From NCBI GenBank assembly GCA_049999765.1, contig JBNGIQ010008998.1, forward strand, positions 1 through 64,000: DNA of 64,000 nucleotides, in the 5' to 3' direction. Both the position numbers and the translations under genes were made by a program. Below the pieces are notes generated by a model. It was not told the DNA's origin. It searched no databases and was given only the letters and a program-made list of their open reading frames with translations. Shown here piece by piece: positions 31,501-40,182 of this stretch. This DNA is from Phaeoceros laevis (taxonomy: Eukaryota > Anthocerotophyta > Anthocerotopsida > Notothyladales). Numbering within the stretch: the stretch's first letter is position 1; each line of letters opens with the position of its first letter.

Positions 31501-31798
31501 CAAGCAGTCTGCCGCTTATGTGTTGATGTGGAACATATATGCAGATGCAGGCCGTTGGGATGATGCATTCGCGGTTTACCAGTTGAGACAGAATGCACGG
31601 GCCTGGAAGGAGGCTGGACAAAGCTGGATCGAGCACCGGAGTGAATTATACAATTTTGTTACAGAGGATTTCAACCACCCGAGGCAGTCAGAACTCTATG
31701 ACCTACTACATAAGGTCAGTGCGGAACACGAGAATCGAGATTTTCAAGCGTTCTTGGATGACTTTCTCAAGGAAGTACTTAAACAGCGCTCGGCTTAG
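28502..31798 (+). CDS. Large PLS-class PPR protein, E-type, no DYW
   Basis: One uninterrupted frame. The first ATG is at 28502 (the frame is open further up to 28349 but without ATG), giving 1,098 residues. About 120 N-terminal residues are Ser/Arg/Ala-rich and could be an organelle targeting peptide. The body is a long series of PPR motifs such as TSLVDMYGKCGSILDAQKVF. Four repeats carry the extra segment of up to about 16 residues (for example CMLADQEEAVVVDGHYVKVA), as in the genes at 23536-26936 and 36955-39903. The C-terminus shows E1/E2 features (SWIEHRSELYNFVTEDFNHP) and a short charged tail without DYW. By family it binds organellar RNA, most likely for C-to-U editing with a partner deaminase. 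It is divergent from the sHSP gene, sharing about 440 bp of upstream DNA. Confidence 0.9.
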   Translation: MLQPANALHPVLSTPVALIESDRSCSLSSAPAISYNGGARRRADLQLQGSTWRSDFQFRTASRSLRNTRPKAVSVVCALTTSDCQVRGKQWSWDSGRCKPGAEVQSLCDQGQLDKALNVLLRMDQQGTAVSVSIYRCVLKACAKKKALAQAKQVHAHLLEHGLEGTRFLGEHIVTTLVQCGGLQDALQVFCRLSHRTVVSWTALISGYTTCRQGQEALRLYRCMLDEGLVPDKYTFVSILRACGNLSDLNKGKHMHAEAVKYGYGSDLHVGTSLVDMYGKCGSILDAQKVFNGLSHLDVVAWSAMLAAYIQQGEADIALQLYEHLLQEGICANERTFMSVLQACCMLADQEEAVVVDGHYVKVAALQMGKATHMSVWRNGFSSDLFVGNTLVSMYGKCGSILDAQCAFDMLSKRDVVTWTALLAAYIQQDLAERTLQLYEEMHKAGVSSNDRTLVVMLQACSVLAEEAVAAGDQQPNKLGSLKMGKVIHANAWSKGYDSNVFVGNSLIVMYANCDSIGDAEMVFAGLSERDVVSWNVLLLGYVQHDQAEKALLLYEQMHEARVSPNKQTFVNTLQACGNFADKEEGIFLAGTSMKGKSLEVAKALHADASRRNYSFDVFIANTIIDVYRNCGSLADAEKVFDGLFDRDVVSWTVLLAAYVEHGQATKAMELYEQMWEEGVSPDNRTFVSVLQACAMLAEQEEEFVDKQSIKVKALERGMAIHAAVQKKAYDVDLFVGSTLIGLYAKCGSIVDAQNVFDGLSRRDLVSCNAMLAVYAKYGLVEKALHLHEQMSNTGMSLDDVTLVCILQACGNAGRLDVCRQMHQTLLTRVNNLSLVQSNILIHAYGGCGSMVDAKIVFQMLVHPDVVSWTSLILGYARQGNYGDSIRCYEEMQLAGVEPDGVTFLSLLSACSHAGLVDKGVEFFEMMSKHHGITPWMEHYVSMVDLLGRAGHFSGVEHLLSTMPLPPNLAMWSCLLGACQKHGKLVLGRHAFDCAVHLEPKQSAAYVLMWNIYADAGRWDDAFAVYQLRQNARAWKEAGQSWIEHRSELYNFVTEDFNHPRQSELYDLLHKVSAEHENRDFQAFLDDFLKEVLKQRSA

Positions 31799-32093
31799 TC
31801 TTAAACATCGATGTGCAGGCCTGTCACAGCTTCGATTGGCGATGCAGCTTGTCTTATGCACCCAAAAAAACTTCACTTGCACATCAATATATTGGTTTTC
31901 TTGACCAAAGTCTCTAAGAAATAGGAAAGTCTACCCAAAGCGATCTTGGAAAAACAAACGACACGCATCCAGTTACCGGTACCTACTGTTGTCTGGTCCG
32001 GAGCACAACTGCGCATGCGGGACTTTAGCAACAATCTGGATACCGTGAGAAAACCGAAGAAGACAAAAATTATCAACTATATACGTCAACTCA

Positions 32094-32167
32094 TGCTCTA
32101 ACTGAGAGTTGAACTCAGGACCTCCCGCTTACTAAACGGGTGCTCTAACCAACTGAGCTATCAGAGC
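32094..32167 (-). tRNA. trnT-AGU: tRNA-Thr (anticodon AGU)
   Basis: The minus strand folds as a full 74-nt cloverleaf. The acceptor GCTCTGA pairs with TTAGAGC and is followed by discriminator A; the D arm is GCTC/GAGC; the anticodon stem CCCGT/GCGGG encloses loop TTAGTAA with anticodon AGT; the T arm CTGAG/CTCAG encloses TTCAACT. A box (TAGCTCAGTTGG) and B box (GTTCAACTC) are good. No intron. The nuclear form would be modified to IGU. Confidence 0.95.
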
Positions 32168-32358
32168 AGACAACCTACATGATATTTATTTTACCTCTAC
32201 TTTTTGGCTAGAAAAACCAATACAAATTGCACGTGTCTTCCGGCTCACAAATAGAGGGACAAGTGTACCCGCACTCCAAACTTTAGGTAGATAGATTGAT
32301 AGATGGTTTTTTGTGCGAACTAACGAAAGGCATTTTGAAATGGCAAGCGATTGCGTGC

Positions 32359-34276
32359 TCACTGATCGTTTTTTATGTCGATAGTGTGCATCACATTGCC
32401 AAAAGCATCATGAAAGTCCAGGTGCAACGAGACGGTATTCCCTGACACCGACACAAAACCTTGCCCATCGTAAAAGAACTGAGATCCGTTCTCCGTGTCA
32501 GCGGTCCTTGAATTCCTCCAAGCTTTTGATCCAGCGCCACTGGTGATGTACTGCAGCTTACTGCACAGAGAGACGTGCATCAGATGCAGTGCCCAGGTAG
32601 GAAGAAAAATGAGAAATAAAGTGGAAGCTGTAAGAGACCTGTCGTTGCTCTTGATGGCTTCGAGATGATGGTCATGACCATTAATATACAGGTCAACATT
32701 ATTTTCCTGCATAACACTAGCGCTATATGAGCTTTCAGCAATAATACCAGCACCATCTCAAGAGTGTTCAGAGAAAGGAGGCAAATGGGCAGGTGGTTTA
32801 TTTTACCTTCAAGATTGGGTCCAACTGCAATAGCTCAGCAGTGTCTCCATGGTGGCCAGTGCTCCTAATGGGGTGATGCCCAACAACTATTTTCCAAGTC
32901 GCTGTCGAGTTTTGAAGATTTTTCTTCAGGGCCTGTGAATGAGTACAACATATATGTAGAGAACTGGTGAAGATCTGAAACCGTGTACATGTCTTCAGCT
33001 GTTCTATAAGCAGTGCGATGGTGCATCAAACAAAGGACAGTTTCTTTACCTCTGTTTGCATGCGTAGCTGTTCCTCACGAGAATGGGGAATACCAGACCA
33101 GTCATGCTCGTGACGTGCCTTACCATCCCAATAGTCTTCCACATAAGGGGTTGTATCAATGAGAAAAATGTCGACAAAACTTTCACAAACGCCTGCAATC
33201 ACATTTTCAAACATTTGTATACGAAGCAAGAGATCGTACAGCCAATTTACATCCTTGTACACTATATCCATGGTGAAGCAACAGACCAACTCAAAGTTCT
33301 GTAGTTTCTGAAGAATTAGGTCAGGCCAACGCAGACCATCTTCTAGCGAATTACAAGCTGTTCATAACTCGGCCAGCTTAATGTTATGAAGTCATCGTGT
33401 TTGTGGCAAAACGCACCTGTGTTTGAGCGCTCACATACAGGAAACCGCAATTGCAGTTCTCTTTGACACCTCCAGCGGTTATCCCTCTGATTCAAGGCTT
33501 CACTTATCTGTGCCTGGACATCGCCTCTGTAGTCATGGTTTCCCAGGACTGGACATCAGAACAGAAGAAACAGGTCACAACCTCGACAGGGGATAACAGA
33601 TCTCGAAATACACAACAATGCCCCAGTTCACGATAGCAGGTAGCTGCAAAACGGAATAGCTTTCTGCAAAAAGCACCTCAAGGACTGCTATTACCCTCAA
33701 GAAAGTTGTGCCTGCAAACTCATTTTTTCCGGGCATAAGCACCTACCTGAGTACCATGTCTTTTGCAGGCTAGGAGCCGTGTAAATGGCTGTAAATGAAT
33801 TATGAAACTTGGGATCATCCACGCCTTTCAGTCCATACTCATAAAAATTATCTCCTGTTGAGATTACAAAATCAATGTTCTTCTCCTCCCCAACCTTCCC
33901 CATCTGCACAGCACAGCCAACACAATAATTTGCCACTAACTTGCAGGGGAGGGGCCCTACAATGCTTTGCTATCCCAGTTACGCCATATTCGTGATTCGA
34001 TATTCCATGTGAACTCACCTGACTAGCGACTTTTCTCTGGTTCCAACCTCCTTCCCGACCCCAATCCCCAATCACCAGAAAATTCAGAGGATATGCGCTG
34101 CTCTTGACGGCTGCAGAGTTAGCAGCAGTGGTATGCGATAACGACTCGTATCCCAAAAAAGAGGCAATAAGCACGGCAGCAATAACAGCTGCCCCAAGTG
34201 TGATTGCCCTCCTTGAGATGGAACTCCTGGCATTTCGAAAACCCCCTGGGTTGGATCTCCACGGGTGGTCCATCAT
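32359..34276 (-). CDS. Purple acid phosphatase, PAP17-like, membrane-anchored
   Basis: Seven exons join in phase: 34276-34019, 33903-33747, 33548-33446, 33179-33050, 32932-32807, 32706-32639 and 32560-32359, giving 347 residues, the length of low-molecular-weight plant PAPs. The Fe/metal ligands are present: GDWG, GDNFY, GNHDY, VVGHHP and GHDHH. These enzymes hydrolyse phosphomonoesters at acid pH and serve in phosphate acquisition or redox chemistry. Instead of a cleaved signal peptide, the first 60 residues are basic then hydrophobic ([19 protein letters not shown]), suggesting a type II membrane protein of the secretory pathway. The exon 3/4 join (CG/T at 33446/33179) is inferred from phase and leaves a shorter loop than usual before [12 protein letters not shown] tRNA gene lies 192 bp beyond the stop. 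Confidence 0.93.
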
Positions 34277-34760
34277 GCAGGGCAAAATCACCTCACAATT
34301 GAACCAAGCAGCAGAATTCGTAGATTGCACCGGGATCTGAGCTAAAACAGGTGAATTCGACTTATTCCGCGTGAGCTGATTCGCTGCCTGCTCATGCCCG
34401 ACCTCTGCCCCGCCGATTTCAGAGGATCATTGATACCGGCGGCGAGGTGAGACCCTATTGCTATACCCGCATCAAGTTCACAACAGAAGCTCCTGACTTG
34501 CTTCCCGGAAACCTGCACGCCGGCCGTCTGCCACAGGATTCCGTGATTCCCGTGCCAGCACTCCTTTCCGAGGAAGGAAGGGAGGAAGAAGAAGCAGAAG
34601 TTTATTTATGGTGGTTTGGCTAAAACCCACTGGCACAGTGCCGCGTGGTGCTGGACGCAACCGTCCTAGTTAGAGTCCATTTTGAGGGTGTCTCGAGTCA
34701 GAAACGAGCCTGAAACCGTGTTTTTACACGTAAAACCAGGTTTGTTTCGACGTTCATCTG
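34277..34760. other. Intergenic region
   Basis: This short spacer holds the upstream region of the phosphatase gene and the 3' end of the P450 gene. Short frames here show no recognised domain. A poly-purine run (ggaagggaggaagaagaagcag) lies at 34576-34598. Confidence 0.4.
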
Positions 34761-36534
34761 TCATCTGTGGGGAAGAGCCCGCTTGGCGTGTGGCACTGCG
34801 TGGAGACCGAGCGCTTTGTGAACGATCAAACCTTGGCGCTCCGTCATGTCCAGGTCCTCGGGCCGCGCCACATCCGGCGGGAGCGTCCATCTGAAGGAAT
34901 GCACCAGCGTGGCGAGGGAAAGGCTTACCACGCTGAGCCCAAGCGAGAGGCCGGGGCACATGCGATTGCCCGATCCGAAGGGCAGCAGCTCGAAGTGATG
35001 GCCCCGAAGGTCCACGTCAGCCTGGAGAAACCGGCCAGGCTGGAATTCGTGCGGACGTGGCCAGTAGGCGGGGTCCCTGCCCAGGCCCCACACGTTGAAC
35101 ATGATGGTCGTGTTGGCAGGGACGTGGTAGCCGGCCACGGTGGCAGGCTGCATGGAGTAGTGCGGGACCATGAGCGGCAGGGGCGGGTGCAAGCGCAGCG
35201 TCTCCTTCACCACGGCCTGCAGGAAGGGCAGGTTGGCCACGTCGGCCCCCGACACGGCCCTGCTGGCGCCCACCACCCGGTCCAGCTCCTCCGCGGCCCG
35301 CTCCATCTCATCCGGGTGCCGCAGCAGCTCCGCCATGGCCCACACCACGGTGGCGCCACTGGTTCCGGTCCCGCCGAGTATCATCTCCTGCAGCTGCGCG
35401 GTGATGACGTCGTTGGTGATGGCGGACCCGGCGTCTGACTCGGACGACACGTCGAGCAGCACGTCCACGAACTCCCGGGCCGGTTGTCCGGGATGCGCCG
35501 ACCGGTGCTGCCGGTGCTCCTGGATCACCCTGGCGTAGAAAGCGTCCAGCTGCCGCTTGGTCTGCTGCAGCTTGGCTTTGGGAAGCAAAAAATTGTCCAG
35601 GAAGGAGAGCCAGGGAATGGCGTCCCCGATGCCCGCACACCCAACATGCGCCCTGCCTCCTTCACAATGCTGATCAGCTCCTCTTCCTCTGCCTCACTAT
35701 TGCCATTGCCAGCCTCACTATTGCCATCGCCATTGCCAGCACCTTTGCCAGCTGCTGCTTTGCGTTGCAGCGGATCTTGCACCTGGTAGCGGCTGATGGC
35801 ATCCTTGCTCATGCCCATCCTGGTTATTTGTTCAGGTTGACAGTGGTGACAAGGTAGTCCAAGTCCACCGGCTGGCCCAGGTGGCCTCGAATAGCCTCCA
35901 CCATGTTCCCTACCTCCTCCTCCCGGACGTGCTGGAAGTCACTGATCCTCTTGTGCGTCAGCAGCTCCGCGGTCATCAGCTTCCTAGCAGTTTAGCGACC
36001 ACGCATCAACGAGTCATTCATCAAGCTTGCGAGTGAATGAACAATTGAATGAAGGAAGTCTTTTCAAGAGCAGAATGAATGCGGACCATCTCCAAAACTG
36101 ATATGACCAGAGTGAATTAGACCTGTATCGCATGAATGTCCAACCCGGACCGTAGGGCGAAGTCCCACATTCTTGCCCTTGTGGAAAACAAGATCGCCGC
36201 CATAGCCGAGACGAGGTCGCGAGGCGAAGGTGGTGTCCTGATGCTTCAGGATCTCCATGGCCAGCTCCGCTGACTGCACCATCACGGTGGCCTGTGATCC
36301 CATGCGCAGCCACATGATGGGGCCGTACGTGTCCGCCAGCTTGTAGAAATCGGCGTGCCATCGCTGGGAGCGTGTGAAGAGCAACAGATTGCCAAGCACA
36401 GGCAGCCCTCGAGGGCCTGGTGGCAATCTCTTCGTACTTCTCCTCCGCTGGAACAGCAGCAGCGCAGCCGCTGCTGCCACCAGGAGCACTCCCAGCAGCA
36501 GCTGCTGCAACCACCATTGCACTTGCTCCTCCAT
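34761..36534 (-). pseudogene. Cytochrome P450 (CYP71-clan type) with three frame breaks
   Basis: Exon 1 (36534-36123) and exon 2 (35983-34761) flank a 139-bp intron. N-terminal membrane anchor LLLGVLLVAAAAALLL, hinge RLPPGPRGLPVLGNLL, ETLR of the K-helix, PxRF-type FQPGRFL and the haem loop FGSGNRMCPG are all there, so this is an A-type plant monooxygenase; the substrate cannot be told. The I-helix reads GGTGTSGAT, lacking the usual acid before the Thr. Three places need one extra base to keep frame: near 36165 (NVG to TSPYGP), near 35835 (VNLNK to ITRMG) and near 35645 (GRMLG to AGIGDAIPW). Each falls in a run of three identical bases where four would restore the family sequence. It is either a young pseudogene or a gene hit by homopolymer consensus errors. 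All other positions look well conserved. Confidence 0.85.
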
Positions 36535-36600
36535 GGCAGCTCCATAGGAGTGTTTAACAAGAGGCGCGTTTAACAAGAGGCGCGACCCGGCACCTTACTG

Positions 36601-36930
36601 CGGTACACTACGGACTCCAACGGGCTATGGCGTGAGCCGCGTGACTGTCCTTCCTTCAAACATGAATACTGCAGTCACTAACTTCAGATACCTAAGACGG
36701 GGGATGCGGTACTCTACGGACTCCAAGGGGCCATGGCGTGACTGTCCTTCCTTCAAACATGAGTACTGGAGTCACTAACTTAAGAGACCAAAGACGGGGG
36801 ATGCAGCTACTTGTTAAGACTGCTGCTTGGGGGCCCTCGCTGATCACAGCAGGAAGGGGCGGGGAAGCAGCCACTTGTTAAGACTGCTGCTAGGGGTCTC
36901 GCTGTTCGCAGCAGGAAGGGGCGGGGAAGC
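36601..36930. repeat. Two adjacent tandem duplications upstream of a PPR gene
   Basis: Unit A (36601-36706) starts cggtacactacggactccaa and is repeated at 36707-36804, lacking about nine bases. Unit B (36805-36868) starts agctacttgttaagactgct and is repeated at 36869-36930. A shorter doublet, gtttaacaagaggcgc, lies at about 36553-36584. The array ends 24 bp before the start codon of the PPR gene and so probably forms its 5' leader or core promoter. Confidence 0.85.
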
Positions 36931-36954
36931 CAGGTCCCTGCAAACGTGGAAACG

Positions 36955-39903
36955 ATGCTCCGATGGGAACCGGCGACCCTACGATTCAACGACCAGTGCA
37001 AGACTGTCTGGAAGAACTCCCTTCAATCCACCCTGCTGGAGATTGGCGTCGTGGAGAGACAGCAGGGGCTTGGGTCTTGTGGTAGGCTAGCTGATCAACT
37101 GCAAAGGTCCTGCCATGAGGGAAAGCTGGATAAGGCGTTGGATGTCCTGTCACGCATGGACCAGAGAGGTGCAGTTCCGACGGTAAACATGTATAGTTGG
37201 CTTCTCAAGGCGTGCAGCAAGAGAAAAGATCTGGCTCAGGCTAAGCGAGTGCAGGCTTATTTGGTGAAACATGGGTTGGAGTTCAACAGGTTTCTTGGCG
37301 AGTTCATGGTGAGCACTTTGGTGAAATGCGGTGGCCTCCAGGACGCACTACTGCTGTTTAGCAGGTTGCCGAGTCGCTCTGTCTTCTCCTGGACAGCCGT
37401 GATTTCTGGCTGTACCGGGGCTGGGCAATGTGCGGAGGCATTGAGAATGTATGACTCTATGCGAGAGCAAGGGTTGGAGCCGGACACATACACATTTGTC
37501 AGCCTGCTTAAAGCTTGTGGCAGCCTGTCTGATCTCGAGCGAGGGAAGCTGGTGCACGCTGAAGCTTTGAAGCACGGTTGTGAATCAGATTTGTTTGTAG
37601 GTACTGCCCTTGTTGACATGTATGGGAAGTGTGGGCGCGTTCGGGATGCGAAAAAAGTGTTTGATGGGTTGTCACAGCGTGATGTTGTTGCGTGGACTTC
37701 CATGCTGACGGCATTTGCGCAGCAGGGCCAGGCTGAGGATGCTTTGCAATTGTACGAACAGATGCGGGAGGAAGGTGTGAGCCCAGATATTCCCATCTAC
37801 GTGTGTGTTCTCCAAGCATGTGGCATGCTTGCAGAGGAGGAGGAGGAGTTAGGTGGTGGGGACGGGCGACTTTGGAAAATGAAGTGTTTGGGAAAGGGAA
37901 AGGTCTTGCATGCTGACGCTCGGAGGAAGGGATATGACTCAGATGCTTTTATAGGTAGCACCCTAGTCAGTGTCTATGCCAAGTGCGGAAGCATTGGGGA
38001 TGCGCAGAATGTGTTCGACGGACTTTCTCAGCGGGATGTGGTGGCGTGGACTGCCATGCTTGCCGCATGTGCTCAAAAGGGCCAAGCGGAAGAGGCTTTG
38101 CATCTGTATGAACTCATGTGCGAGGAAAGTGTCACTCTGAATGATCGGACCTTTGTGAGCGTGCTCCAAGCATGTGGCATGCTTGCAGACAAGGAGGAAG
38201 ATGTTTTTGTGGATGGGCAACCCACCAGAGTAATGTCTCTGGATAAGGGAAAGAAAATTCACGCTGAGGCCTGGAAGAAGGGCTATGTTTCCGATGTCTT
38301 TGTCGGTAACACCCTAGTCAGCATGTATGGCAAGTGTGGGAGCATAGTGGATGCCGAGAGTGTGTTTGGTCGACTGCTGGAGCGAGATCTGGTGTCTTGG
38401 ACTGCGATGGTTGCTGCATATGCTGTGCTGGGCCAAGCGGAGAACGCTTTCCAGACGTATGAGCAGATGAGGGTTGAAGGTCTAACTCCAAATGACCTGA
38501 CGTTCGTGAGTTTGTTGCAAGCATGCAGCGTGCTGGCGGATAAAGAGGAAGATGTTGTCCTGGATAGTCGATCTGTCAAGCTGAAGTCGTTGAATATAGG
38601 AAAAGCTATACATGCTGACGCTCAGAGGAACGGGTGGGCCTCAAATCTTGCTGTAGGTAACACCATTGTCAGCATGTATGGGAAGTGCGGGAGCATTGTG
38701 GATGCACAGTATGTATTTGATGGGCTGTCGCACAGGGGTGTGGTGTCCTGGACTGCAATGGTTGCTGCATATGCGCGGCAAGGCCAAGAGGAGAAAGCAT
38801 GGCAGCTGTACAGGCAGATGCAAGGGGAAGGTGTCAGTCCGAATGAGATCACAGTTGTTGCCATTTTACAAGCTTGCAGCAATGCAGGAGGTCTCGACCT
38901 GTGCAGGCAGATTCATCACACCCTGGCCTCATCTAGAACTGACCTTAGTCCCCTTCTGGCAGCTACTCTCATTCATTCATATGGAAGGTGTTCGAGTATG
39001 GTGGATGCACGCACAGTATTTAATGTACTATCGCAGCCTGATGTGGTAACATGGACTGCTTTGATTGCTGGTTATGCCCGACAGGGAAACTATGCTGCAA
39101 GCGTTGCTTGTTACGAGGAAATGAGGTTGATAGGTGTGAAACCAAATGGAGTCACATTTCTTTCACTTCTCTCTGTATGCAGTCATGCAGGCCTGTTAGA
39201 TGAAGGTGTTGAGTACTTCAAATCCATGATCAGGGATCATGGTATTTCTCCAGAAGTGGAGCATTATGCTAGTATGGTAGACATCCTGGGGCGTGCAGGA
39301 CACTTTACTAAGGTTAGGGATTTGTTGGCAACAATGCCGATGCAACCCAATCTTTCTCTATGGATAAGTTTGCTCGGTGCCTGTCGAAAGCATTGCAAGG
39401 TAGCCCTGGGGGAGGAGGCCTTTGATTGTGCAGTCCTTCTAGATCCCAAGCATGCCCCTTCATATGTTTTGATGTGGAACATTTATGCTGATGCTGGCCT
39501 TTGGGATCGTGCAAACAAGGTCAATGAGTTAAGGCAAACGGCAGGTGCATGGAGGAAGCCTGGCCAGAGCTGGATAGAATACGAGGAGCACCTACATAGT
39601 TTTGTCATAGGAGACTGCAAGCACCGGCAACAAAATCAAGTCTATGCTCTGTTAGGAATGGTAGGTTTATATCTGATGAAGGAAGGATCTCTTCCAAGAA
39701 CGCGTTCTACTGTGTTTGATCCTCAAGAACAACTGAACGTAGAGCATTCGTGTTGGCATTCAGACAGTCTGGCTGAACCATATGACCAGCATCACACGCA
39801 TCATGAAAAGCTTATCTGCGGGCTCGTTTGCGCCATTCGAGCTACGATTTGTCACCCCTGGCAGCGAGAGCAAAATCCAGTGGTCTCGAAAGGAACCGTC
39901 TAG
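36955..39903 (+). CDS. Large PLS-class PPR protein, E-type, no DYW
   Basis: One open frame of 982 residues from the ATG at 36955. PPR motifs begin at about residue 55 (KLDKALDVLSRMDQRG) and continue as P/L/S triplets such as TALVDMYGKCGRVRDAKKVF. Three repeats have the extra segment of up to about 16 residues between helices (for example GMLADKEEDVFVDGQPTRVM). The E region is normal (SWIEYEEHLHSFVIGDCKHR) but is followed by a tail of about 80 residues, rich in His, Ser and Gln, instead of a DYW deaminase. This tail is unlike the other PPR genes here and may be neutral read-through after loss of a stop. Close relatedness to the genes at 23536 and 28502 indicates local or dispersed duplication. 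A role in organellar RNA editing is inferred from class. Confidence 0.9.
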   Translation: MLRWEPATLRFNDQCKTVWKNSLQSTLLEIGVVERQQGLGSCGRLADQLQRSCHEGKLDKALDVLSRMDQRGAVPTVNMYSWLLKACSKRKDLAQAKRVQAYLVKHGLEFNRFLGEFMVSTLVKCGGLQDALLLFSRLPSRSVFSWTAVISGCTGAGQCAEALRMYDSMREQGLEPDTYTFVSLLKACGSLSDLERGKLVHAEALKHGCESDLFVGTALVDMYGKCGRVRDAKKVFDGLSQRDVVAWTSMLTAFAQQGQAEDALQLYEQMREEGVSPDIPIYVCVLQACGMLAEEEEELGGGDGRLWKMKCLGKGKVLHADARRKGYDSDAFIGSTLVSVYAKCGSIGDAQNVFDGLSQRDVVAWTAMLAACAQKGQAEEALHLYELMCEESVTLNDRTFVSVLQACGMLADKEEDVFVDGQPTRVMSLDKGKKIHAEAWKKGYVSDVFVGNTLVSMYGKCGSIVDAESVFGRLLERDLVSWTAMVAAYAVLGQAENAFQTYEQMRVEGLTPNDLTFVSLLQACSVLADKEEDVVLDSRSVKLKSLNIGKAIHADAQRNGWASNLAVGNTIVSMYGKCGSIVDAQYVFDGLSHRGVVSWTAMVAAYARQGQEEKAWQLYRQMQGEGVSPNEITVVAILQACSNAGGLDLCRQIHHTLASSRTDLSPLLAATLIHSYGRCSSMVDARTVFNVLSQPDVVTWTALIAGYARQGNYAASVACYEEMRLIGVKPNGVTFLSLLSVCSHAGLLDEGVEYFKSMIRDHGISPEVEHYASMVDILGRAGHFTKVRDLLATMPMQPNLSLWISLLGACRKHCKVALGEEAFDCAVLLDPKHAPSYVLMWNIYADAGLWDRANKVNELRQTAGAWRKPGQSWIEYEEHLHSFVIGDCKHRQQNQVYALLGMVGLYLMKEGSLPRTRSTVFDPQEQLNVEHSCWHSDSLAEPYDQHHTHHEKLICGLVCAIRATICHPWQREQNPVVSKGTV

Positions 39904-40182
39904 TCCGAATCTTCAGCGTTCAGACACAGCAGCCCGGAAAACGCGATTACCGAGATGTAGTGCGTAACACCCCGCGGTAGACAGTGGTACAGACCGGTGA
40001 AACCGTGGTCGAACGGATTCGAACCCGCTCTGGTAACGCCCATAAGTAAATATTCTTTTACTTTCTCATGAACCCCACAGACGCAGACAGAAACAATATT
40101 CCTAGCATTTCAGTTGTCACCAAACATTTTCCTGCAACGGCCCCAAGGTCCTCTCATGTTGCATCCTGGAAAGGTTGAGCAT
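39904..40182. other. Short spacer with a tRNA-like B box
   Basis: Minus-strand DNA at about 40010-40035 contains gcgggttcgaatccgttc, a strong pol III B box/T-arm sequence. No complete cloverleaf can be folded around it, so it is probably a tRNA or SINE remnant. Confidence 0.35.

Noticed and set aside
32094-32167. CRISPR-like or other repeat arrays anywhere in the window
   Set aside because: This is plant nuclear DNA; the repeats seen are two-copy tandem duplications without spacers.
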